Origin: Hybos culiciformis | Taxonomy: Eukaryota > Arthropoda > Insecta > Diptera > Hybotidae | Length of the DNA stretch: 64,000 bases | NCBI GenBank assembly: GCA_964007475.1 | Contig: OZ023275.1 | Coordinates: forward strand, 31,377,619 to 31,441,618 | Direction of reading: 5' to 3' | In this document: positions 47,292 to 60,300 of the stretch, piece by piece | Position numbering within the stretch: position 1 is the stretch's first letter | Layout of the letters: the number at the start of each line of letters is the position of its first letter | Notes under the pieces: generated by a model | What the model saw: only the letters and a program-made list of their open reading frames with translations | Databases searched by the model: none | What the model was told of the DNA's origin: nothing | Position numbers and translations under genes: made by a program

Positions 47292-50200
47292 AAATGTATA
47301 GTAATGTACATTTATATATATATTTTCATAACAGCCCATAAACTCATCCACTAAAATGTATCATACATTAAGCAAATTGCTTTCATATCGAAATTCCTTT
47401 GGGAAATTTCAATATATACAGTATAGTAGATGTGTATATATCTCTAAAAAATATAGATTTTTTATTTTTTATTTTTGGAAAATTTTTATATTTTTTTTTT
47501 TTACTGAAATATAATCCTTTTGTAAAAAGAAGGACATAAAAAAAATTTCTGTTTGTTTAAAAAAAAAAAAAATTTCCTTTAATAAAACAAACCTATAGTA
47601 CCTATATTAAATGCAAAAAGAAGGAAATTATTATTTTATTTTTTTTCATTTGCTTTTTTTCTTATTATTGGAAAAAATTAAAAACTTTTGATATAATTTG
47701 ATATCTGTTTTTTTTTTTTTTTTTTTTGCATACCTTGGTTATGGATTCAGGCGAGACAATTAAATTATTAATGCAATAATAAAGAGAGTTTCCAATCTTT
47801 TATAAAAAAAAAAATACGTAATATAGAATATGTTTAGTTTATTAGTATGAGATTATCATGAAAGAATTCAAAATAAGTTTAACAAGAATTATAAGGATTT
47901 CAATATGGAAATAATTTTTTAACAGGATACTTTAGAAATACATTGTTGGAAAATGATGGTATATAAATTTTGTGATTTCAATAATTTGTTTTAATTACGT
48001 AGTTTCATTGTAGAAATTCATTGTCCTCAAAACATAACATTGGTTTCTACTATTGTGTAATTTGGTCAAATTTAATCTTGTGTGAAAGATTTTTTAACAA
48101 ATTTTTGTTCAAGGCCAATACTTCGAAAAATTTTTGCCTCAATAATTTTTATACCGAGTACATTATTATCTATTCTATAAAATACACAATTAAAATTTTT
48201 GTGATTCTGTAAGCTATGCCTATAAAATTGCACTTTTGATCAATATCTTAATAATACATAATCGAATTGAAAAACTTAAGAAAAAGTTAAAAACTAATAT
48301 TCTAATTTTTTCCAATATTATTTTCTACGAAAATTTATATAATGCAGAAATATAATAATAAATAATACATAGTTGAAAATATATATATATTTTTTTATAT
48401 ATTTAATGACTTAAGGGTATTTATTAGAACAAATGGAAAATTTTCCAAATGAATTTTCAAAATTTTAAATTAGATTTCATTTAATTTCATCTGTTTTAGC
48501 ACTTATTTTTTGAAGTTTTTTTTTTGTTCCTAAAATACCTGTATTTGTATACATATATATATGTACCATTGTGAAAAGGAAGATAAATTTTCATTTAAGG
48601 TGTTTATTTCTGTAAAACTCTATGTTCAAGTATATCGATAAATAAATTTAAGTTAAAAAAAGAAGAAAAAAAATAAAAACAAAAACAAAACAGAGGTACA
48701 AAAAACTAAAACAATGTACAATGTGAATAAATGAAAAGGATATTGGAAATGGAAAAGCTGATTCGATATTAAATTTACCATTTTATATTTTAAGATTTAA
48801 GTTATTTTTCTATGTTGTATATATAGAAGAAATATATTATTATTGTTAAATCTAAAACCTTTGGTATGTATAATATGCATTATGCATGTTATGTATTAAA
48901 TATATATACTTTTTTAAACAGATTAAAATAAATAATCGGATTCAATAGTCTCTTAGGTATTTTATATTTCTAAACTTTTTATTATTGTTGTGATTTTTGG
49001 AAGAAAATTTTGTTTTAATTGTTCTTATTTTGCTGTACATATATGTTAAAAATGTATTATTATTTTTTTTGGGCTACAAAAACCATAATATTTAATTTAC
49101 TTAAATAGTTCTTTGGTTGCATTAATATGTATTATATATATACCATGGAAGTTGAAACTTATTCAAATTATTCATTACATACATACATATTGCATACTTA
49201 ATTACATATATTATGTAATATGTGTACATATAATCGTAAATCTGTCAAGTAAATTAAAATATTTTGTATTAAATAACATTAAATAAATAAATAAGGTATT
49301 ATGATGATGACACAAATTTAAGTTCAATAAGTATAAGCTTCTTATTATAATAATATTCGTATATTATGTATGTTGGAGAGAATTTTGAAAATTTTTTATG
49401 TTTATTTTTTATGACAAAATATTTTGATTATTGATTTTTAGTAATGTTTCTACATTATTAACAGCATTATAGAACTATTTCTAATGTTGCAAGACTTAGT
49501 AAAATTGACTTTAATTTAGAGTTTAGTACCAATACTATTTAGTAGTAGGTACTTTGTTTTAAAAAAAAATTATTTATTTTATTTTATTTGATTATTAATT
49601 ACAGAAAAATTTAATTATAAGCTATGGACACAGAATTTTTACTTTAATTATATAGTAAAGTAAGCTTTGATGTAAGCAAAATGTTAATGACATATTATTA
49701 TACCATATTACTTTAATTTTATATTTTTCGTTATAGAATTCTTCAAATCAGTTAAAAAAGAATTTAAGACCAAAAAGTTGAAAAAGCGTGGGGCAAAAAT
49801 TATATTGTTGTCAGGGTATTAATAAAAATAGCTCATTTTTTCTGTTTTAAGAATTGTTATAAAAATAATTTTAAAATTCTTATAAATTTAAAGTTTCTAT
49901 GTATTTTCATTTATTATTATTATTCAAACCTTTCAATTTTTTTTGTTTTGTTTTTTTTTCTTCGATACTCACATAAGAATTCTTGAAAAAGTATATATAT
50001 TATCATTTTAAAATCATAAATTTTCTAATATAAATTCAATGGAAAAGTTGAATTTGTTTTTTTTTTTTTTATTTGCAATATTTTGATTTTGAAAATTCTG
50101 AAATATTTGTTATAACAAAAAAAAATAAGTAAGGTAAAAATGTATATAAATATTTTTTTTTGTATGTTTATTGATTCATATAAATTTAAAATCAAAACAA

Positions 50201-51826
50201 AGAAAAAATATTTTCTGTTATATTATTTTCGATAATAATTTTGATTTGAAATTCTATAAAAAAAAAAAAAAAAAAAAAAATTAGAAATATATGTAAAAAT
50301 ATAAAGTCTAAATACAAATTCATATAACAAAACATATATTATGAATAAACATTCCCTTCCCCATTACTTTCATCAATGATTGAATGTCAAATATCGTTAA
50401 CTTCTCGTTAAATTTAGTATTTGTGGTTCCTTATGTCAAGAATGTAAATTAAATAAAACGAGATCATAACGCTAACAATGTATTATGAATCTAAGTTTAT
50501 TTTATGTCAATGGTTTTGGACTTCCATTTTTCCATATATAATTCAGATTTCATTTTAGAGCCTTGTTGGAAAATTTGGAATTCCCAAATTATTGTCCTTG
50601 TAGGTACCTACAACAAAATTTATCTCAAATTAAAGTTCACAAAATATTAAAAATAAGAAAATTTTTATTTTACGCCAATATTTTCTTCTTCTTCTTTTTT
50701 TTTTTGTCATTGTAACAAGCCAAAAGACTTGATGAGAGCAATATTATTATTTTGAAAAAAAAAAAGAAGAAAAATATAACATTTAACTTCTTGAATTTTG
50801 GGGATCAAAGGCGTCTCATTTAAAACAAAAAAAAAAAAGAAGAAAATCTTCATAGCGTCAAATTCATAAAAAAATAATAATAATAATATTCAGAAAAAAG
50901 AAAACTTATTATTTTTCTTCATTTCATTACCTTTGTGTATAAATGCGATATTTTCTTCTTTTTTTTTTTTTTTTTTTTTTCATTTTATTACCTGCCAGAC
51001 ACTAATTTAAAAACAAAATGTTTTTCACTTATTTTTTTGTTCTTATTTGCTTCATTTAAATCTTTCCAAATTTGTGCGTGCTTTTAAAAAAAAATTTTCT
51101 TGTAATGGAGCAGAAAAATAAAATTAGAACAATTTTGTTTTGAACGAAAAAAAAAAAAAGGTACAAAAAAAAAATAACACAAAAGCTAAAATTATTTTTC
51201 ATTTATTTAAAAAAAAAAAAAAAATTCCTATTTTCACAGAATTCAGGTGAAAATTGTTGAACTTTTTTATTGTATGTTTTTTTCTTCATTGAAAAAAAAA
51301 TTTAAGAAAAGGGATAAAAATTAGACAAAAGTCATAAACGAAAAAAATGAGATGAGAATTTGAGGAGCAATAATTCAAAATAAAAAAAAAATATATATAT
51401 GTGTGTATATATACAAATATTATTTTCTGATTCGAAGGCAAAAAATTTTTAAGAAAAAAAAAAGTCTATAATTTGTCGACAATCTCTAGGGAACAACTGA
51501 CTGTTGAACTCGCATACAGATAAATTTATTATTCAAGTCTCGAATTGAATAAGAATTCAAATTTTTTTTTTTGTTTATCATCATAGTTATTATTTTCCAA
51601 AAAGTTCATAATTTTAACTTTTTTTGTGGGACGTCGCAGAACAAATGATGTCATTTGACGTGCACAATGAATGTATAGGCAATTTTATGTGCTTGAGTTT
51701 TGCTCCTGTGATGAGGGACTATCAAAAATCATTTTTAAAAGTTGACCAGCTCACAATACACTTTTTAAATAAGGAAAAATATATTTTCCTTACAGCTTAC
51801 TTTTTCTGCCTTCTGAAACTTCTATA
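43924..51826. other. AT-rich non-coding stretch
   Basis: A GC-richer patch at about 44278-44350 (GGGATCGAAAGCAGGTCAGG, then CCCGAACCCCGTTAAACCCCG) looks like the edge of a repeat, but I found no partner end. A long AT microsatellite is at 47240-47287. Near 47108-47160 both strands are open through a GC-richer patch, and another such patch lies at 51636-51720. No gene is supported; open frames at 45081, 48021 and 51624 lack domains. Confidence 0.5.
47240..47287. repeat. (AT)n microsatellite
   Basis: About 24 uninterrupted AT units. They create the YIYIYI strings in the open frames on both strands at 47027-47341. Confidence 0.95.
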
Positions 51827-52210
51827 TCGTCGGTCGGCGACGCAAACCTCGTAAGTCTTATTTTTTTCAAAACATGTTTTTTTACATTTTCCTGTCCTCT
51901 TTGTTGATCTTCGTCGATCTACATTCATAAAAACTCTCTAAATATTTTTTACGCACTTCTATTGTCGATAAAAAAAAACTCGAAAATTTAGGTGGGGAGC
52001 TTTTGTGGCCAAACCTTGTACATTTTTAAAACTAAGTAATTTACTAATCTTCGTAAAAAGCTGCTGATTTTATTCAATTCATATCGCTTCGAAATTGGCC
52101 AATCTTAAGCAATTTTGTGCTTATTATAATAATAAGAATAATACAGTTTTTTGTGTCTCCTGTAAAATTTTCAAAAACAGACTTACGAAGTTTGCGTCGC
52201 CGACCGACGA
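51827..52210. mobile_element. 384-bp element with GC-rich 33-bp inverted ends
   Basis: TCGTCGGTCGGCGACGCAAA at 51827 and the following CTCGTAAGTCT are mirrored at 52178-52210 with one mismatch. The ends stand out because they are more than half G+C in a region of about 80% A+T. The flanks end and begin with TA (TATA before, TATG after), compatible with a TA target. The interior is AT-rich without a domain. The open frames at 51624-51854 and 52095-52436 each run through one inverted end and are not credible genes. Confidence 0.65.
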
Positions 52211-55200
52211 TATGATAATCTTCAGAGCGATGTTAAATTTGAAAGAAGAACGAAACGTATGCATATTAAGAAATATTTATATACATACAACATGTTTCAA
52301 GTTTGATCAAATCTATTTTGAATTTTTCAGTATAATCTATATTGAAAATTATAATGAGAGCAGAACGCGTAAATTTTCCAGTCTGGCAGATCGTAAATTT
52401 TTTATTTCTAAATTTTTTTTTTGTTTTATTCTTTGATTGTGCAATTTACAACTTTAAAAAAATCCAAAAAAATTTTTGAATCCATTTATTTTTCTTTATA
52501 GTTCTTTTTTTTTTCAGGTGAATTTCTTAAATTATTTTGATTAGAGAATTGTTTTTAGGTAATTGCCATTTTTATTTTCAACCCTTATTTTCGTTCATAT
52601 AACATTGTTTTTTTTTTTTTTGGTATATATAAGATTTATATATTTTTTTTCATTGTGGAAAAAATAAATTATTAATTTAAATAGTATTGTTTTTAAGACA
52701 AAAGACAACATAAAACGACAAATTATGTAGCATAAGTCAATGTAAGTCGTGAACGGAATATCTAAAGAGTTTATACATAAAAACTTCTGTATTTTGAAGT
52801 TCCAATGCTTATTTTAAATAGTTGTTGACAGTATAAAAATATATATTGTTTTAATTTTGAATCAGATAGATAAGTATCTATATCTACTCAGGAAAATCAA
52901 TTAATTAATCACCATTCTAGACAATATTCCTTCTTAAAAAACGAAATATAGAAAGCTTATTTGATCCCAAATTTTGTAAAAATAGTCCACCAAGTACAAT
53001 CATATTGTATTTTTAGCTAATTTCACCCACGTCATCCAGAAAAGATAAATTCTTCTTTTTTTTTTTTTTGGCACACAACAAGCTTTAAACATTTTAAAAA
53101 GCTTAATTATTTTAAATGGAACAATGTCATTGTTATTCCATTTGTGTATAATGGTTTTCTTACAATATTTATTTTTGGTATATATACATACATATAATTT
53201 GATGATAGATAGATAGAATATATAAACAGGAAATTTTATAATGCAATTTTGTAAAAACCTCAATTATTTTATTAAAGAATTGAAACTGATTTGCCAAATA
53301 ATTTACAGAAGAAAGTTGGGAAAAATCTTTCAACAAAATTTATTGTTTCATATTATTTTATGGACAATTTATTTAAACAATCATGTCTTTGAATTTTCAT
53401 TACATTTTGTCAGGTCAACTAAAAATGCACAAACACATCATTTTCAAAATTGTAAATTCTCAAGTATAGTTCTCATTTGTTACAAATAAAAGTATGATAT
53501 TTTTGAATGAAAATGAAAACAGAAAATTTTTCTTTTTTCACTTTAAATCTAAAAGACAAATTCAGAATTTTTCTCAATTTTTTACCATAATTTTTGAAGT
53601 CTTGATAATTTATAATTTATAAACATCGGAATAATGTTACATTTTGTATTTTAGTATAAAAATTTTAACTGGAATAGACATTTGTTATGAAATATTGGTG
53701 AGTGAAAATGAAATGATGATCAACAATTTACGTCTTAAACCTGACTTGCTTTGTTATATATATTTGTCTTAATTTTAGAGTAATGCAAATAATAATTGTT
53801 ATATCTAGAAAATTATGTTTAAATAAAACTTTTAAAACTCAAATAATACGTATCTTGTCTAAAATAAGACAAAAGCTTAAAAAATATATATATATATCTA
53901 TATAAATGTTTATTCTTTAAGGCAAAAAGAAGATTTTCATGTTCAAATGTTATTTTAGAAAATTGAATACAATTTTTTTTTTAACTTTAACCCAGTAAAT
54001 TTTATTTCTTCCTATATTATCCATTTTCTTGTAATGATTTTCTTTTTAAAAAATATAAAAAAAAAAAAATTTCCCCATCGTTTTTATATGTGAATTTTCT
54101 TATTATAGTGAAAAACCAAACAATGGACTGTTGATTGCAAAAAGATGTGTTCATGAGTTTTTTTACGATATATAAAAGAAAGAAAATGTACCAAAGATGT
54201 TAAGATTTAATTTTCTTTTTTTCTCTTGCTATAGATATTTATCCAGATTCACATATAAAAGTCAAAGTTATAAAATTTATTCCATGTATTATAATGGTGG
54301 TAAAGGAAAAAAAAAATATTGAATTTTTATTATTTTTATTAAAAAAAATTAAAATAATTTTTAACATATGTAGACGTATGTATAAAAAAAAAGTTTTGTT
54401 AAAATTTATTCTTCTGTGAACTTTTATTTTATTACCGCACGAAAGTGAGAGGATATTATATTATGTAAATCAATCTAAGATAGTAAAATTCGGTAAAATC
54501 TATGGCATGTTATTCTTAAAAACTTAGTTTTAATGAAACCATAATGATTTTTTTTTTAAAGTTAAAAGCACATAAACATTTAAAAAAAGTTTAAGTAAGA
54601 CGGGCTGAAAATTTTCTTATAGGCGAAAGGGAAATTTTTGAATTCTAATTAAAATTCCATATCGAATTAATTTTAAAATTAAAACAAAACGTCAAATAAA
54701 CGTTTTCAAATTGATGCTTTTACTTATTACAAAAAAGAAGAAAATTATTATTATTTTCTGTAATAAAAGTGATAAATAACTTATCAAAAACTTATCAGCA
54801 GAGATTGAGTATATTTTTTTTTTATATAAATATATATTTATTGCTTACATTATGTAACTATTAAATTACATGATCACAAGAGTTTGAGATAAAAATATGA
54901 TATCATGCCTTTCCAATATAAAAAATATGTATTTATATAAAACCGAGCTTACAAAATTAAATTGTTGACTTGTTGAGCCAAATAGAGCTACATATATAAA
55001 ATTTTTAAAAAATATTTGTTTTACCATATTTTTAAAATATGAACAGGAGATTCGTGAAAAAATAAATCTCAAATGATTTCGGTAGATACGGTATATGATA
55101 CTTTTAATATTCTTTTTTTTTCTGTAATGAAAATTCGAAATAATTATAAAAAACCATTTATGTATCTGGTTTTTTCACAGTAAATGAGACCGATGATATG

Positions 55201-56450
55201 TTATAATAAGCTAATTCGATTAATAAATAAAAACCATAAATTTTTATTATTTTTATTACATCTTTTCAGTTTTGGGATTTGGATTTTTAATGAGATTAAA
55301 TGCAAAAAAAAAATTAAAAATAAATATAAGTTGTAACATATTGAAAAATTATAATAATTGTATATATAGGTATTAATTTTTTTCAAAGAATTTAATAACC
55401 ACAAAATTTAATAATTTTACAGAATTATTATATAAACGGAAAATTAAAAAATTTCATTAAAATATATAATAATTGTTACGTACACTGTACTTATATTTAT
55501 CTATATATACAGCATAATACATATAGTACACATAAATTTAAATAAAATATTTCATCTTTTTTGTAAATACTATATTATATAAACTTTCTGCTATATATGT
55601 ACGTATAATGTTCATATTAATTCTTATTTAAATAAATAATAAATAAAAAAAAAATTACAACAATTTCATATAATTAAAATTAATTTAAATTATGACGAAA
55701 AAATTAATATTTTTTTTACTTTTATGGGAAGTGAAGTGTGAAAATTTCAGAGAAAAAAAATTCTTTTTTTTGGTTTTATAATTTATTTATAAAAATTATT
55801 TCAGAGTTGTGAACTAAAAGTTGTAATATTTAATTCGATAAAAAAAAAAATTCAAACTTGTGAAAAAGTCGATAACTGCTATGGAAGAAATACACCCTAC
55901 ATACATCCTAAAACATGTTTTTATCATTTCCTCTGTTAAGTATGTACATCGAATATTGTACTATCAAGGTTCTGTAAATTTGTATACATATATGCATACT
56001 AATATATGAATTTTCGTAAATTCAAGTTATTATTATAACTGTAGATAGAATGTCAGTAGTTTTTCTTTTAATAACAAATAACTAAATGTTATCATTTATG
56101 ATAACTAGTTTTCTTTACTGTAGTATATAGTTTGAAAAATTGCTAAAATTATTTTAGAAAAAAAAAAAACAAAAAACACAAAATATAATATACAAAAAAA
56201 TTCCATTAAAATACAATAGAAATAATATTTGGTAGAGGAACAAAGATAAAAAGTATTTCATGCAAATTCTTAAAAATCCATATAATGATCAATTTCCTTA
56301 TGGGATTTGAAAATAAATCAAATATAAAAGCTAAGATACACATATGAAAGGTAAAAGCTTTTAATGCGTTGGGGATCGTTATGTTGTATTTAGTGCTATA
56401 GAATTTAGATCACTAAATGGAGTATTATATGCGTCAATACACATGCAATC
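52211..56450. other. AT-rich non-coding stretch
   Basis: No gene or repeat family recognised. Open frames at 53000, 53241, 54866 and 55201 are low-complexity strings. Confidence 0.55.
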
Positions 56451-56552
56451 ATTTAGATGCATCTGCGTAAATAATGAAAAAATTTAGATGCATCAGCGTA
56501 TATAATGAAAAAATTTAGATGCATCAGCGTAAATAATGAAATCATTTAGATG
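56451..56552. repeat. 31-bp tandem repeat, 3.3 copies
   Basis: ATTTAGATGCATCAGCGTAA and the following ATAATGAAAAA begin at 56451, 56482, 56513 and, partially, 56544. Units differ by one or two bases. It is a short minisatellite, with no gene around it. Confidence 0.9.
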
Positions 56553-56701
56553 TTTCGTATTGAATATTACGTAATACCTAAACAAACATAATATCTCTCA
56601 CAATATTTCAATACAGCCAAATACAAAAAAAAAAAAAAGAGAAAAAATGAGAAGAAAAAATATTCTCTCTTTGCAACTACCTCTCCCCTACGCATTAAAA
56701 G

Positions 56702-56895
56702 AGTATATTGGATATGTAAACAAAATTTGTTATACAACTCGTTCTGCATTTACACAAAAATACATTGACACTTGTCAATTTATATCACTCGACCTTCGGT
56801 CTCGTGATATAAGTATTGACTCGTGTCAATGTATTTTTGTGTATACAGAACTCTTAATTAATAACAAATTTAGTTTACATATTCAATAATCTACT
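56702..56895. repeat. 194-bp fold-back hairpin, family copy 2
   Basis: TATGTAAAC and AAATTTGTTAT at the left pair with GTTTACATA and ATAACAAATTT at the right. Inside, ACACAAAAATACATTGACAC pairs with GTGTCAATGTATTTTTGTGT. The core TATATCACTCGACCTTCGGT/CTCGTGATATA is the reverse complement of the core of the copy at 21582-21775. The 80-codon frame at 56647-56889 is simply this hairpin read through and not a gene. Confidence 0.75.
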
Positions 56896-57261
56896 ATTTC
56901 AGTTCAATATCTTTGAATGTATGTACTCAAAAAAAAAAACCTCAAGAATGAAAATCCTAAAAATTTGTAATTTTTTTTTTGTTTGTTTATCCTTTTTAAA
57001 CTTATTTGGAACAAATGAGAAAATTTCTTAAATTGTGTTTGAGTATTAACTTTTTTATATGTATTTTTTTTATTTATCTGAAAAATATTGGCTGAATTTT
57101 TCTAATTGAATATTTCAATTAAAATCTTTAAAAATATAGGTTAGAAAAAAATTTTAGTAACAAAGAATTTTAATAACGTTCAAATAATAGGAAGGTATTT
57201 TATTTTAATTGACTTTAAGTTCAAAAATTTAGATATCGTTTTTAAAACTGAGAATTTATTA
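56896..57261. other. AT-rich spacer
   Basis: A/T runs only; nothing recognised. Confidence 0.6.
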
Positions 57262-57330
57262 CAGTTCAAGTCTTGGGAAATCGAACTTAGAGACCTCTGG
57301 ACTAGTAAGTTTACTATAGTTAACCTATAC
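57262..57330 (-). repeat. tRNA-derived SINE-like fragment
   Basis: On the minus strand GTTCGATTTCCC resembles a B box, and the upstream CTAGTCCAGAGGTCTC resembles an anticodon arm and variable loop. The segment GGTTAACTATAGTAAAC lies where an A box would be but fits poorly. There is no acceptor-stem pairing, so it is not a tRNA gene. Confidence 0.35.
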
Positions 57331-60300
57331 ACTTTTGTTTTCACTTGTGCCATGGTATGTATCTCGGGTTTTTTATTTATGTATTTTTTCTAATATCTTT
57401 AGGTATATTCTTACTGATAGAATGTGAAGAAATAATTTCTTTAAATTATGCTTTAAAGACAACTATAGACAGAAAATTGATAATGCTACTATTCTCATCA
57501 TATTTTGTAAAATGTGGATTGAAAAGGTTTTAAAAAATTTGAATCGCATATTTAATTAAGATTTTAGGATAATTTCTCAGTTAATTTAGCTAATTTTTAT
57601 TCACGCAATATTAAATTATTATAAAATTAAATTCAATTTATGTTGGATTTTTTTATTTATGAAATTTTCAAAGAGAAACTTTTACTAAAACTTTTTATGT
57701 TTTCATTTATCAGTTAATTTTGTTTACATAATTTTATATCTTTTATTTACTTTTAAGTTGAATCAGATAAGAACTGTAACAATGAAAATGTTTATCTTTA
57801 AGATAACTTTCATTAAAGATTTATTTGAAATCTTTTTCTATTGTTTTTAAATAATGTGAAAATCTGTGGAATTGTTAGATACTTAATTAAATCAAATATC
57901 AATTTAAATTCTTGATATAGTATGTTGTAGTAACGATAAAAAAAAGGGAAACAAAAGAAATCTATGTGTATATAATATAATATTGGACAATAAGTTTAAT
58001 ATTTTTTTTTTGTTTTTTTTTTTTGTAAATCTAGTGCAATTGTCTCAAAAGTAAATAAAATATTCACTTTTGATCAAGAAGAATTTTATTGGTTGAACAA
58101 AACAAATTTTTCCTTTATTTTTGTTTTTAATATCTAGAATGAAAGTTACATAGTTATAAAATAAGATATGATGTCAATTGTATATAAACGACATTTGTGT
58201 ATATTTGATTTTAGGTATAAATAGAAATAGCATGTATTATTTGTTCAGAGTGAATATGAAATTATAAACTTTCAATAAAACTTTTTTGAATTTGAAATCA
58301 TATTGATAATAAAATGTACAAATTCAAAAAAAAGAAAAATATATTTTTGATTCATACAAGAATTGCATTCTTTCCTCATCATTTATTAAATGTACATAGT
58401 GGCTGTTTTGTTTTTTTTTATTCAATTTTCTTGATATGGAATTTACAATGAAATGCTCTTAAAATAATGTTTTTTTATGGCAAACCAAATTTGAAATTAG
58501 GTTTAAGACAAATAGAAAATCGAATTAAAATGCAAAAATCACTACATTTTATTTTATATAAATTATATGTATGCTTATGCTTATTATTAGATACATATTG
58601 CACTGAACATTCATTTATAAAACTAATATGTTTATATAATAAATTTAAATAGACGACAATTTATTTTTCATTTTTCAATAGAGACAGTTACAATATACAA
58701 CTTGAATTTTATATCCTTATGCTGACTGCCACATAATATTTTACAAAGATAAAAGAATTGATTATTTAAATATATATGTAGGTATGTATTTTTATATTTT
58801 ATTTGTTTTTTATATATAATAGTTTGCAATAAATTTTTTTTGAATTATTAAGTGCACTAAATATACATGATCTATTTTTAGAGCCTTTATAGTTTATAAA
58901 AGATATTAAATGAATGAATAACAATTATAAACATTCAATAAATTAAAAATATTAAGATAATATAATTATTATATTATAATATTTACACATAATATAATAA
59001 AAAAGAACTTTGATAGTTGTTTTTCTTAAATTTAAATAATTTATAACTAACTAACTATTGTAATATCCCGTATTTGAAATTCGAGTAAAAATAGTTTTTA
59101 TCATATGACAGGACCTACGATTGTATTACGCAGTAGTGGCCGATTACTATTCAAAGATATTTCCTTGTATTTACATAGTACAAAGTAAAATATTCAAATT
59201 TTTAATTTTTTGATAAGTCCTTTTTGTTTTTAAGTATCTAATTTGTTTTTAAAAATAAATTTCATAATTATTCTTTTCACGTTCGTCGCACACGAAGTAA
59301 AATTGTAAACAAAATCTTAAAATTTAATTAATGACACTATGCTTACTGTGTTAAAAGAGCGCGTACTAAAATTTTTTTCATATTTTTCTTTCGTTGAAAT
59401 TTTTCAGATGTATCTGATTTGTTGTTCATGTGCATGCACAGAGCTCTATTTTTGTATTTTTTTTTTTTTTGTGAAATATTACACAATTTTTACCTGAATA
59501 ACTTTTTTTTCCCATTTGCTTCGTTTTTTTTTTTTTATAAAACCAAAAACTTTTTTAATTTTATTTTTGTAAAAAAAAAAAACAAAAAAATAAAATAATA
59601 AAATTAAATTGTAAAATAAAATGTAAAAAAAAATTTTTCAAGTCCTTAACTATTTTCATAAGATTTATTTTTTATTTAAAAGAAAGAAAATTTAGTTCTA
59701 ATGTTCAGAAAAACAAAAACAGACTTAAAACACATGATATTTATTTAATCAAAACTTTTTTTTCAAGAATTAGGGTGTTTCTTTTTGTAAATAAGTTTTG
59801 CGAAAAACATACTATTGTGAATTAATATGTAGACGAGAAGAAAAAAAAATTCATATTAGTTCATATTAGTTTAACAGACTGAAGAGTTCATTCTATATAG
59901 AAAATATTATATCGAATATATATATTTATTAATATATATCTTTCAAATCATTTTGAGGTCCGAAGAATCTTCATAGAAATAGAAGTAAAGTATTTTCCAA
60001 TCACTGCTACGAGCTTTGCATTCAAAAAAAAATTTCAAAAACAAATTTTTTTTACAACATTCGAATTATGTGAAAAGCTTTATACATATCACACCGAAGA
60101 ATATAAAGAGAAAATATTATCTTATTTAATGGAAAATTTTGTTTATTATTATTATTATTATTATTACATTATTTTTATTTTTTTTTTACAAGTTTATTTG
60201 ATCGAGAATATAGATTTGGGAAAAAACTTTTACTTTGTGTTCAAGAAAACTTTCATTGCAAAAATTTAACTCAAATAACTTATGTTTTTTTCTATATAAA

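Noticed and set aside
47027..47341. Frames on both strands with YIYIYI runs
   Set aside because: They read through the AT microsatellite. The GC-richer patch at 47108-47160 remains unexplained but is not enough for a gene.
51624..52436. Two plus-strand frames that might look like one split gene
   Set aside because: Each runs through one of the two GC-rich inverted repeats of the element at 51827-52210, and the sequences lack domains.
56647..56889. 80-codon plus-strand frame
   Set aside because: It is the fold-back hairpin read through in one frame.
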